A stretch of 10,134 bases of DNA, taken from contig DOTC01000195.1 in assembly GCA_003513855.1 (NCBI GenBank), positions 1-10,134 of the forward strand, read 5' to 3'. Origin of the DNA: Deltaproteobacteria bacterium. Lineage in GTDB: Bacteria; Desulfobacterota; Deferrimicrobia; Deferrimicrobiales; Deferrimicrobiaceae. Of the stretch, positions 1 to 8,657 are shown one piece after another. How positions within the stretch are numbered: position 1 is the stretch's first letter; each line of letters opens with the position of its first letter. The notes below the pieces were generated by a model. That model saw only the letters and a program-made list of their open reading frames with translations. It did no database searches and was not told where the DNA came from. A program made the position numbers and the translations under genes.

Positions 1-1
1 G

Positions 2-229
2 CCGCACCCGGAAGGACTTCTCCGAATCATGACGCATCGGGGAGTGCCCCCCGGGGAAACGATCATGGTCGGGGACTCCGTGACCGACATCCTGGCCGGG
101 CAGGGGGCCGGGGCCGCAACCTGCGCCGTCACCTACGGGTACGGGGGGGAGGAGTTTCCCGGGCTTTCGCCCGATTTCACCATCGACCGCTTCCCGGAGC
201 TGTTCGGGCGGATCCTCCCGTTCCGCTGA
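2..229 (+). CDS. HAD-superfamily hydrolase, phosphoglycolate phosphatase-like (3' end only)
   Basis: The reading frame is open from the left edge and ends at TGA 227-229, giving the last 75 residues of a protein whose start lies outside the window. Visible residues 24-29 are G-D-S-V-T-D, the HAD motif IV (GDxxxD) that holds the Mg2+-binding acidic residues. It is followed by an AG-rich turn and T-Y-G-Y-G, as in Gph-type phosphoglycolate phosphatases. The first complete codons read P-H-P, which fits the K-P-x-P of HAD motif III with the lysine codon cut by the edge (base 1 is g, as in AAG). Known for the family: hydrolysis of small phosphate esters, Gph acting on 2-phosphoglycolate. The substrate here cannot be told from the C-terminus alone. 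The next gene starts only a few bases after the stop, so they are probably cotranscribed. Confidence 0.85.
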   Translation, partial: PHPEGLLRIMTHRGVPPGETIMVGDSVTDILAGQGAGAATCAVTYGYGGEEFPGLSPDFTIDRFPELFGRILPFR

Positions 230-232
230 AGG

Positions 233-850
233 GTGGCTGCAGAGGTGCCCACGCCCGGACCCGTCCCCCGCCAGGCGATCCTCCTCTTCGCCGGGATCGT
301 CGTCGCGCTCCGCCTGGCCGCATACCTTCCCTACCGCTCCCCGCTGGTTCCGCCCGACCTGCTGGGTGCGGCCCTGTTCCTGTATGCTCCCTTTCTGCAC
401 TACCGGAAGGGGCGCACGCCGTCCTGGACCCGTCCCGCGAACCTTTCGAGGAGCGCGATCCTCCTCCTGGGGCTGGGGGCGGGAGGGGCGCTGGCGTTCC
501 TCCTCGTTTCCTCCCTCCCCTTTTCCCCCTTTCCCCCCTTCCCGGAGGCAGGAAGAACTCCCTTCGGGGCATTCGTCCTCCGGCAGGCGCTCCTCGTCGC
601 CCTCCCGGAGGAGGTCTTTTTCCGGGGATACCTGTACGACGCCTTCGAGGAGAACGGCTGGGAGCCGGTCATCCCCTCCTCCCTCCTGTTCGCGGCGGGG
701 CACCTCGTCACCCACGCGTCGGCATACCGCGCGCTCACCTTCTTCCCCGCCCTCCTGTTCGGGTGGTCCCGGAAGAAGTCGGGCAATCTCTACGTCCCCG
801 TGCTTCTCCACCTCCTGTTCAACCTGTTTCCCTACCTCCCGGGGGGGTAA
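233..850 (+). CDS. CPBP-family (CAAX/Abi-type) intramembrane glutamic protease
   Basis: This is a 205-residue polytopic membrane protein with hydrophobic segments near residues 14-34, 41-56, 74-94, 115-130, 148-160, 168-178 and 186-203. All three CPBP motifs are present: E126-E127-xxx-R131, F153-xxx-H157 and H193-xxx-N197. The expected active-site Glu and His residues are therefore intact and it should be an active intramembrane endopeptidase. The segment from about 165 to 180 (ALTFFPALLFGW) recalls the branch that includes the proposed myxosortases of deltaproteobacteria, but that is from memory and unverified. A proline-rich loop (PFSPFPPFP, about 96-104) sits between membrane segments. The start is uncertain: GTG 233 directly abuts a GAAGG, whereas in-frame GTG 245 (201 aa) has better spacing from it. 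The gene follows the HAD gene by a few bases and ends 3 bases before the RMD1 gene, suggesting an operon. The substrate is unknown. Confidence 0.88.
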   Translation: MAAEVPTPGPVPRQAILLFAGIVVALRLAAYLPYRSPLVPPDLLGAALFLYAPFLHYRKGRTPSWTRPANLSRSAILLLGLGAGGALAFLLVSSLPFSPFPPFPEAGRTPFGAFVLRQALLVALPEEVFFRGYLYDAFEENGWEPVIPSSLLFAAGHLVTHASAYRALTFFPALLFGWSRKKSGNLYVPVLLHLLFNLFPYLPGG

Positions 851-853
851 GAA

Positions 854-1951
854 ATGAGCGGCCTCCGCGTGGCGTCCGGCCACCTCTTCTTCTTCTTCGC
901 CTACGACGTCGGCTTCGACATCTCCCTTCCGCAGGCCTCCCGGCTTTCCGAGGCGTCGGAATCCCCGGGGCTTGCGGGGCTGCGGCCCGTGCCGCAGCAC
1001 CTGCAGTACCGGCCCAAGCCGCTCCTGCTCCCCTCCGGCGCGGTGGAACTGCGCGTGGAGACGTCGACGGTCCGCCTGGAGGCCGCCGTGAAGATCTTCG
1101 ACTTCGGGGTCCTCTCCGTCGTCCTCTGCCTCCCCGTGCGCGACATGCCGTGGGAGGAGTTTGTCCGGACCGCGCTCCTCCTCGCCGGCGAGCCGGGGAT
1201 CGAGGAAGCCGCCCGCGGGATCGCCTCCCGGCTGTTCGAGCGGATCCGCCCCGCCGTGACCCGGCCGGGATTCGCGGACATCGCGGAGGATTACAGCGTG
1301 TGGCACGTCGGCGTGTTTTCCCCGGAGATGACCGGCTCGCAGGCTCTCGCGCGCCTTCCCCAGGACATCGCAAGGCTTCTGACGCTGGAGCAGGGCGTGT
1401 TCAGCGCGGAGGCGCTCCCCGACATCCTGCGCGGGCCGATCCGGTATTTCGAGAACGACCTGATCCTCTCCGAGTGGAACGCCGCCTTCGTCTACGACCG
1501 CCGGTTCCAGGACACGGTCGAGGTCCTCGAGTTCCTGAACGTGCAGATGCTCGAGCTCCGCTTCTTCGACCGGGTCCTGCACGCGGCCATCGACGAGATG
1601 GGGGACGAGCTGCACAAGCGGCGGAACCTCCTGTCCCTCCTGCACGACCCGTACGAAACCCCCCTGCGAAAGCTCTCCGAGATCAAGATGGACGTCTCGA
1701 TGGTCCGGGAGAGGATCACCAACGTCCTCAAGATCGCCGGGGACGCGTACCTCGCCCGCGTGTACGACGAGGCCCGCAGGAAGGTGGGCGCGGAGCGGTG
1801 GGAAGGGACGATCCGGGACCAGCTCAAGACCCTCGAGGACATCTACACGATCCTCAACAACCGGGCGGCGGCGGCGCGGGCCGAGACGCTGGAGATGATC
1901 ATCATCCTGCTGATCGCGCTCGAGATCGTGATGGGGCTGCTCCGGCGCTGA
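854..1951 (+). CDS. RMD1/DUF155 family protein with C-terminal membrane anchor
   Basis: This 365-residue protein resembles bacterial relatives of yeast Rmd1/Sif2 and human RMND1 (DUF155). The N-terminal half is a mixed alpha/beta domain (about 10-190) containing KIFDFGVLSVVL near residues 76-87. The C-terminal half is largely helical and charged, probably coiled coil (about 230-340). It ends in the family-typical hydrophobic hairpin or anchor LEMIIILLIALEIVMGLLRR (346-365), which carries a basic terminus and so should face the cytoplasm. The eukaryotic members act in mitochondrial translation and inner-membrane organisation; the bacterial function is not established. ATG 854 lies 3 bases after the upstream stop, with a G-rich stretch (841-847) as the only Shine-Dalgarno candidate, which supports translational coupling. 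Family assignment is confident and the role is unknown. Confidence 0.87.
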   Translation: MSGLRVASGHLFFFFAYDVGFDISLPQASRLSEASESPGLAGLRPVPQHLQYRPKPLLLPSGAVELRVETSTVRLEAAVKIFDFGVLSVVLCLPVRDMPWEEFVRTALLLAGEPGIEEAARGIASRLFERIRPAVTRPGFADIAEDYSVWHVGVFSPEMTGSQALARLPQDIARLLTLEQGVFSAEALPDILRGPIRYFENDLILSEWNAAFVYDRRFQDTVEVLEFLNVQMLELRFFDRVLHAAIDEMGDELHKRRNLLSLLHDPYETPLRKLSEIKMDVSMVRERITNVLKIAGDAYLARVYDEARRKVGAERWEGTIRDQLKTLEDIYTILNNRAAAARAETLEMIIILLIALEIVMGLLRR

Positions 1952-1977
1952 CGGCGGCGCGGCTTTTCTGGTACTAT
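1948..1977 (+). promoter_or_regulatory. Putative sigma-70 promoter for pgk (extended -10)
   Basis: The -35 candidate is CTGACG (1948-1953, 4/6 to TTGACA), followed by an 18-base spacer and a -10 candidate TACTAT (1972-1977) that keeps the key T, A and final T. A TG lies one base upstream (1969-1970), making an extended -10. The -35 contains the TGA stop codon of the RMD1 gene. Transcription would start near 1984, about 22 bases before the pgk ATG. The local drop in GC content supports the call, but no experimental evidence is available. Confidence 0.45.
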
Positions 1978-2005
1978 TCTCGCAGACCACCAGGGAGGGG
2001 TACCC

Positions 2006-3193
2006 ATGAAGGTGCGGACCATCGACCAGCTCGATCTCTCGGGGAAGCGCACGCTCATTCGCGTCGACTTCAACGTCCCCCTGGACAAGACCGGGAAGAT
2101 CACCGACGACACCCGGATCAAGGCGGTCCTCCCCACGATCCGGCTCGCCCTGGAAAAGGGCGCAAAGACGATCCTGTGTTCCCACCTGGGACGCCCCAAG
2201 GGGAAAGCGGTCCCCGGGATGAGCCTCTCTCCCGTGGCGAGCCACCTCGCCACGATCCTCGGGAAGGAGGTCCCCTTCGTCCCCGAATGCGTCGGGGAGG
2301 CCGCAGAGAAGGCCGTGGCCGCGATGCGGCCGGGCGACGTCCTCCTGCTGGAGAACGTCCGGTTTCACCCCGGCGAGGAGAAAAACGACGAGGCGTTCGG
2401 GAAGCAGCTCGCCGCCTTGTGCGACGTGTACGTCAACGACGCGTTCGCGACCGCCCACCGGGGGCACGCGTCGAACGTCGCCGTCACCCGGTTCGTCGCA
2501 GAGAAGGCCGCGGGGCTTCTCCTGAAAAACGAGATCGCCTATTTCGAGAAGGCCCTCGTCTCCCCCGCCCGCCCGCTGGCGGCGGTGTTCGGGGGAGCGA
2601 AGATCTCCGGGAAGATCGAGGCGATCCACAACGTCATCGACAAGGTGGACAAGATCCTCATCGGCGGCGCGATGGCCAACACCTTCTTCGCCGCCCAGGG
2701 CTTCGAGGTGGGCAGCTCCCTGTACGAGGCGGAGATGATGGAAACAGCGGGCAGGGTGCTCGCGGACGCCGCCGGGCGCAAGGTCAAGCTCTACCTCCCC
2801 GTCGATGTCGTGGTCGCCAACCGGCTCGAAGCACCGTTCTCCTCGAAGGCCGTCCCCGCCCAGGAGATCCCCGCCGGGTGGACGGCGGCGGACATCGGGC
2901 CGGCCACGTCGCTTCTGTTCCGGGAGGCGCTGCAGGACGCGAAGACCATTGTCTGGAACGGTCCGCTCGGGGCGTTCGAGATCGGGGCGTTCGCCGCCGG
3001 CACCCAATCGCTCATGCGGACCCTCTCGGAGAGCAACGCGATCACCATCGTCGGCGGCGGCGACACCGACACGGCGCTGCACAAGGCGGGCCTGATCTCG
3101 CGGATGTCCTACGTTTCGACCGGCGGCGGTGCGTTCCTCGAGCTTCTGGAGGGGAAACGGCTGCCCGGCATCGTGGCGCTCGAGGAGGGGTAG
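2006..3193 (+). CDS. pgk: Phosphoglycerate kinase
   Basis: This cytoplasmic enzyme of glycolysis/gluconeogenesis interconverts 1,3-bisphosphoglycerate + ADP and 3-phosphoglycerate + ATP. At 395 residues it is full length for a bacterial Pgk. Recognisable motifs in order: R20-D21-F-N23-V-P, S59-H-L-G-R-P64, E116-N-V-R119-F, D145-A-F-x-x-x-H-R152-G-H (substrate-binding basic patch), G196-G-A-K199-I-S-G-K203 (nucleotide/phosphate lysines), W317-N-G-P, G350-G-G-D-T and S371-T-G-G-G-A near the C-terminal nucleotide site. No key residue is missing. The start ATG 2006 has the strong Shine-Dalgarno GGGAGGGG (1993-2000). The gene is not beside gap or tpiA, unlike the common gap-pgk-tpiA cluster. It follows the RMD1 gene by 54 bases, which contain a likely promoter, and converges on the ferritin-like gene. 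Confidence 0.98.
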   Translation: MKVRTIDQLDLSGKRTLIRVDFNVPLDKTGKITDDTRIKAVLPTIRLALEKGAKTILCSHLGRPKGKAVPGMSLSPVASHLATILGKEVPFVPECVGEAAEKAVAAMRPGDVLLLENVRFHPGEEKNDEAFGKQLAALCDVYVNDAFATAHRGHASNVAVTRFVAEKAAGLLLKNEIAYFEKALVSPARPLAAVFGGAKISGKIEAIHNVIDKVDKILIGGAMANTFFAAQGFEVGSSLYEAEMMETAGRVLADAAGRKVKLYLPVDVVVANRLEAPFSSKAVPAQEIPAGWTAADIGPATSLLFREALQDAKTIVWNGPLGAFEIGAFAAGTQSLMRTLSESNAITIVGGGDTDTALHKAGLISRMSYVSTGGGAFLELLEGKRLPGIVALEEG

Positions 3194-3200
3194 GACGGGG

Positions 3201-3497
3201 TCAGCTCCAGCACCCCTGCTTTTTGTGCTCCTCGATCTCCTCCTCGACCATGCGGATGTGCCGGCGCTCCTCCTCGAGGAGCTTCCGGTACATCTCCCGG
3301 CCCCTCTCGTCGTTGGCCTCCTCGAGGAACCTCGTGTACAAATCGATCCCGCTCCTCTCGTGCTTCCGGGCCTCGAGCAGGTTCCTGTTGAACCGCATCA
3401 GCTCGGAGACGCCGACGTAATCCACGCCGTACTGGCCCTTCCCCTCATCGGGATCCTTCCGCCCGGTCTCCCGGAACTTTTTCCAGAACGATCGCAT
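3201..3497 (-). CDS. Small ferritin-like (half-ferritin, rubrerythrin-type two-helix) protein
   Basis: This is a 98-residue, highly charged helical protein. A helix containing E47 and Y54 is followed by a turn around residues 61-66 and a second helix with the ferritin-type E76-E77-x-x-H80. That is one half of a four-helix ferritin/rubrerythrin diiron site (E ... ExxH), so a metal centre would need dimerisation. The E47-to-E77-to-H80 spacing (30 and 33) matches, from memory, the E32/E62/H65 metal ligands of Rhodospirillum rubrum encapsulated ferritin. However, the C-terminus (HKKQGCWS) shows no encapsulin-targeting peptide and no encapsulin gene is nearby. The N-terminal 20 residues are basic and polar with no signal peptide. 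The ATG (complement of 3495-3497) is preceded by GGAAGAGG about 7 bases upstream. It is divergent from ligA and ends 7 bases from the pgk stop. Function in iron or peroxide handling is inferred from the fold only. Confidence 0.72.
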   Translation of the reverse strand: MRSFWKKFRETGRKDPDEGKGQYGVDYVGVSELMRFNRNLLEARKHERSGIDLYTRFLEEANDERGREMYRKLLEEERRHIRMVEEEIEEHKKQGCWS

Positions 3498-3511
3498 CGG
3501 GCACCTCTTCC

Positions 3512-3529
3512 GGCGAACGTGCGTTCGCC
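3512..3529. promoter_or_regulatory. Perfect 18-base dyad, LexA-box-like operator candidate
   Basis: The sequence GGCGAACGTGCGTTCGCC is a perfect inverted repeat of 8-base arms around a 2-base centre. Its core, CGAAC-GTGC-GTTCG, has the GAAC-N4-GTTC form of the Gram-positive/actinobacterial LexA (SOS) box. It matches 13 of the 14 positions of CGAACRNRYGTTYC as I recall that consensus. It sits over the -35 region of the ligA promoter and at the predicted transcription start of the divergent ferritin-like gene. Alternatively it is the operator of another dimeric repressor, or an RNA hairpin next to the ferritin-like Shine-Dalgarno. The dyad is certain; the regulator identity is inference. Confidence 0.6.
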
Positions 3530-3535
3530 CGATTC

Positions 3536-5953
<2,418 letters not shown>

Positions 5954-5967
<14 letters not shown>

Positions 5968-6949
5968 CCTCCACCCGGCCGCCCACTGGCGGAACGAGGA
6001 CGGCGCCGTGCGATGCGGGCTGTGCCCCCACCGCTGCCTCATCGCCGAGGGAAAGCAGGGGGTCTGCGGCGTCCGGGAGAACCGCGGAGGCGATCTCATC
6101 GCCCTCACCTACGGAAAAGTGGCGGCCCTCCAGGTCGACCCGGTCGAGAAGAAGCCGCTCTTCCATTTCCATCCGGGGAAGCCGATCCTCTCGATCGGGT
6201 CGGTGGGGTGCAACTTCCGGTGCGGCTTCTGCCAGAACTATCACCTGGTCGAAAAGCGCGCCCCCCTGTTCCCCGTGACCATCCCCGATCTCGTGCGGGC
6301 CGCCCGGCGGGAGGGGGCCATCGGGATCTCCTACACCTACAACGAGCCGCTGATCTGGTTCGAATTCGTCGCCGACTGCGCCCGGGAGTTCCGGAAGGCC
6401 GGATTGGCCAACGTCCTCGTCACCAACGGCTTCGTCTCCCCGGAGCCGCTCGCCGATCTCCTTCCCCTGGTGGACGCGATGAACATCGACCTGAAATCGA
6501 TGGACCCGGAGTTCTACCGGAAGATCTGCGGGGGAACGCTCGGCCCCGTGCTCGACACGATCCGGCGGAGCGCGGCCGCCACCCACGTGGAGGTCACCAC
6601 CCTCCTCGTCACCGGGGAGAACGACTCGGACGAGTCGATCCGCGCGGTCGTGGACTTCGTCGCCGGGGTCGACCCGGACATTCCCCTCCACCTGTCCCGG
6701 TACATGCCCATGCACCGGTTCACCGCTCCCCCGACGCCGCCTCTCCGGCTCGCCGCCGCTTTCCGGATCGCCCGGGAGAGGCTGCCGTATGTCTATGTGG
6801 GCAACTACCCCCTCGAGGGGGGCGGGGACACCGTCTGTCCTGCATGCCGCGCGGTCGTCGTCCGGAGGCACGGGTACCTCACCGACCTCTCCGGCCTCTC
6901 CGGGAACCGTTGCGCTTCCTGCGCCGCATCCCTCCGTTTCGTGGTATAA
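5954..6949 (+). CDS. amrS: AmmeMemoRadiSam-type radical SAM enzyme AmrS
   Basis: This is a 331-residue radical SAM protein of the family related to pyruvate formate-lyase activases and found with AMMECR1 and MEMO1 homologues. The radical SAM cluster motif is C86-x3-C90-x2-C93 in G-C-N-F-R-C-G-F-C. An N-terminal cysteine region (C21, C24, C28, C38; C-G-L-C-P-H-R-C) precedes it, as is typical of AmrS. The Y-T-Y-N-E-P and N-I-D-L-K-S motifs of the barrel follow. The C-terminus carries a zinc-ribbon-like pair, C295-x2-C298 and C320-x2-C323. The start ATG 5954 lies inside acyP with GAGGGG 4 bases upstream. No AMMECR1 or MEMO1 gene is present in the window, so the partners are elsewhere or absent. 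The reaction catalysed is not established for the family. Confidence 0.93.
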
Positions 6950-6957
6950 AAGACACG

Positions 6958-7218
6958 ATGAAACCCGTCCCTCCACCGCGCCGGGGGAGGGTGAGGGGGG
7001 CCGCATTCACCTTGCTTCTCCTGCTCCTCTCCCTCATGGCGGCACCATCGCTTCCGGTTCACGCAGACAACGTCGGGGGAGGGGCAACCGCCTACAAGGA
7101 GCGGGCCGCCGCCGAGAAGGACACTCGGTCCCGGTTCCGGCGGCTCGAGGTGGCGTCCCTCGTGCTCATCCTCGTCGCGGGCGGGGGAGCGATCATCTGG
7201 GCGATCCGGAGAAAGTAG
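6958..7218 (+). CDS. Small secreted/bitopic membrane protein, unrecognised
   Basis: This 86-residue protein matches no family I recognise. A basic N-terminus (residues 1-13, R/K rich) leads into a hydrophobic stretch (15-30) and a likely signal peptidase I site after V34-H-A36. About 28 polar residues follow (37-64, charged and Gly-rich), then a second hydrophobic segment (65-83, VASLVLILVAGGGAIIWAI) and the basic tail R84-R-K86. The predicted mature protein is a short extracytoplasmic domain anchored by a C-terminal helix with its tail inside. It resembles a tail-anchored or sorting-signal layout but has no cysteine, LPXTG or PEP motif. The gene starts 8 bases after amrS with no clear Shine-Dalgarno, so it depends on coupling or a leaderless transcript. 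It ends 3 bases before the response regulator, suggesting a functional pairing. Confidence 0.75.
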   Translation: MKPVPPPRRGRVRGAAFTLLLLLLSLMAAPSLPVHADNVGGGATAYKERAAAEKDTRSRFRRLEVASLVLILVAGGGAIIWAIRRK

Positions 7219-7221
7219 CCG

Positions 7222-8613
7222 TTGAGAATCCCGTTGCACAAAAGAATCCTGATCATCGACGACGAACTGCAGATTCTCACCTTTCTCGACGATCTCTTCC
7301 GGACGGAGGGGTGGGAGGTGCATACCGCCGACTCCGGGCCCTCCGGGATCGACAGGCTCGAGCAGAACCGGTTCGACATCGTCCTCACCGACCTCAAGAT
7401 GCCCGGGTTCGACGGAATCGAGGTGCTCCGCACGGTCAAGAAGCTCCAGACGGACACCGAGGTCATCATGATGACGGGGTACGGGACGGTGGACACCGCC
7501 ATCGAGGCGATGCGGGCGGGCGCGTTCCATTACCTCGCGAAGCCCTTCAAGGCGGAGGAGGTTCTCCACCTCGTCGACAAGGCGCACGTCCAGCGGCAGC
7601 TGAAGCGGGAAAACCTCTATCTCAAGGCCGAATCCCGCAGCGGGCACCTGCTGCACTCCGTCGTGGGGACGAGCGCGCCCGTCCAGGAGGTCCTCGCCGC
7701 GCTGCAGCGGCTCTCCGACACGGAAACCCCCGTGCTGTTGGTCGGGGAGCGGGGCACGGGACGATCCTTCTTCGGGCGGATCCTCCACTTCCACAGCTCG
7801 CGGTCCTCGGCGCTGTTCGTCCCCGTGCACTGCGCGGGGGCCAGCGAGGAGACCCTGGAGGGGAACCTGTTCGGGCACGCGGCGGGGGCCTACCCCGGGG
7901 CGGTGCTCGCCCGGCCGGGGAAGATCGCGATGACGAACCACGGAACCGTGTTCCTTTCCGAAATCGGGGAGGCGGGCCCCCGGGTGCTCGAGCGGGTCGC
8001 CACCCTCCTCACCGAGAAGACGATCACGCCCGTCGGGGCAACCGAGGAGGTCGAGCTCGACATCCGGGTGGTCGCCTCCACCGCGACGGACCCCGATACC
8101 CTCGTCGCAAAGGGGAACATGCCGGGGGCGCTTCGCGACCTCTTCGCTCCGGGAACGATCCGCGTTCCTCCGCTCCGGGAGCGGGCGGAGGACATTCCCC
8201 TGCTCCTGAACCACTTCCTCTTCGAGAGGAACCGGACCCGGAAAAAGCCGCTCCGGGGCTTCAGCCAGACGGCCATGGCCGCCCTCGCGGCCTATCCCTG
8301 GCCCGGGAACGTGCGGGAACTCGAGGAGTTCGTGAGGTCGATCTCCAAAAGGAAGAAACAGGGAACGGTCGTGGACGCCGCGGACCTGCCCACCGAGATC
8401 CTGTACGGCAGACGGGGGAGGAAGGCGGCCGATCGGGAGCCGCCCACCCCGGCGGGACCCGCCATGAGCAACGATTTCCAGGACCTCGAAACGCCGATGG
8501 TCCTGCAGGCCCTTGCGCTGGCCAACGGGGACAGGGAGAGGGCCGCGGAGCTCCTTCACATCGACGTTTCCACCCTGGAAGACCTCATCCAGCGCAACAA
8601 GATCGTGCCATGA
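7222..8613 (+). CDS. NtrC-architecture response regulator with degenerate AAA+ domain
   Basis: This 463-residue protein has the order receiver, AAA+, Fis-type helix-turn-helix. The receiver (about 8-125) is intact: D13-D14, phosphoacceptor D57, T85 and K107. The AAA+ region (about 146-345) has lost its catalytic signature. Walker A reads GERGTGRS (175-182, Lys to R181) and Walker B reads F-L-S246-E247 instead of FLDE. The sigma-54 contact loop reads G-A-Y-P-G-A (222-227) instead of GAFTGA, sensor I reads S-T-A instead of ATN, and the FREDLYYRL arginine-finger stretch reads M-P-G-A-L-R-D-L-F (300-308). Sensor II G-N-V-R-E-L (362-367) remains. The C-terminal HTH (about 421-462) keeps R-A-A-E-L-L but has L-E-D-L-I where L-Y-R-K-L is usual. 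It is therefore unlikely to hydrolyse ATP or activate sigma-54. Start TTG 7222 has GGAGA 9 bases upstream. No partner kinase is visible. Confidence 0.9.
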   Translation: MRIPLHKRILIIDDELQILTFLDDLFRTEGWEVHTADSGPSGIDRLEQNRFDIVLTDLKMPGFDGIEVLRTVKKLQTDTEVIMMTGYGTVDTAIEAMRAGAFHYLAKPFKAEEVLHLVDKAHVQRQLKRENLYLKAESRSGHLLHSVVGTSAPVQEVLAALQRLSDTETPVLLVGERGTGRSFFGRILHFHSSRSSALFVPVHCAGASEETLEGNLFGHAAGAYPGAVLARPGKIAMTNHGTVFLSEIGEAGPRVLERVATLLTEKTITPVGATEEVELDIRVVASTATDPDTLVAKGNMPGALRDLFAPGTIRVPPLRERAEDIPLLLNHFLFERNRTRKKPLRGFSQTAMAALAAYPWPGNVRELEEFVRSISKRKKQGTVVDAADLPTEILYGRRGRKAADREPPTPAGPAMSNDFQDLETPMVLQALALANGDRERAAELLHIDVSTLEDLIQRNKIVP

Positions 8614-8657
8614 GGCGGCGGCTCGAGACGGTCCGTCCCTGACGGGGGATCGCGCCC

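Noticed and set aside
3270..3281. 12-base palindrome CTCCTCGAGGAG in the ferritin-like gene
   Set aside because: It is explained by repeated Glu and Leu codons (GAG, CTC) of the ExxH helix and has no terminator-like T-tract. It is not a convincing pgk terminator or operator.
763..3420. 885-residue plus-strand open frame spanning four genes
   Set aside because: It is rich in Arg, Pro and Gly with no recognisable domain and overlaps RMD1 and pgk in another frame. It is a shadow frame produced by high GC at third positions.
7941..7955. GGAAC-CGT-GTTCC near-palindrome resembling the LexA-like dyad
   Set aside because: The spacer is 3 rather than 4 bases and it lies within the regulator coding sequence, explained by the codons for G-T-V-F.
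6805..8559. 584-residue minus-strand open frame opposite the regulator
   Set aside because: Composition is typical of antisense frames in GC-rich genes, with no motif, while the plus strand carries clear receiver and HTH domains.
7222..8613. Calling this gene an ordinary sigma-54-dependent activator (NtrC/ZraR type)
   Set aside because: GAFTGA, Walker A Lys, Walker B Asp and the arginine-finger stretch are all substituted, so the standard name would assign an activity the sequence does not support.
8627..8637. Short dyad GACGG-T-CCGTC between the regulator and dehydrogenase genes
   Set aside because: Arms of 5 bases in GC-rich DNA are expected by chance, and no promoter elements are nearby.
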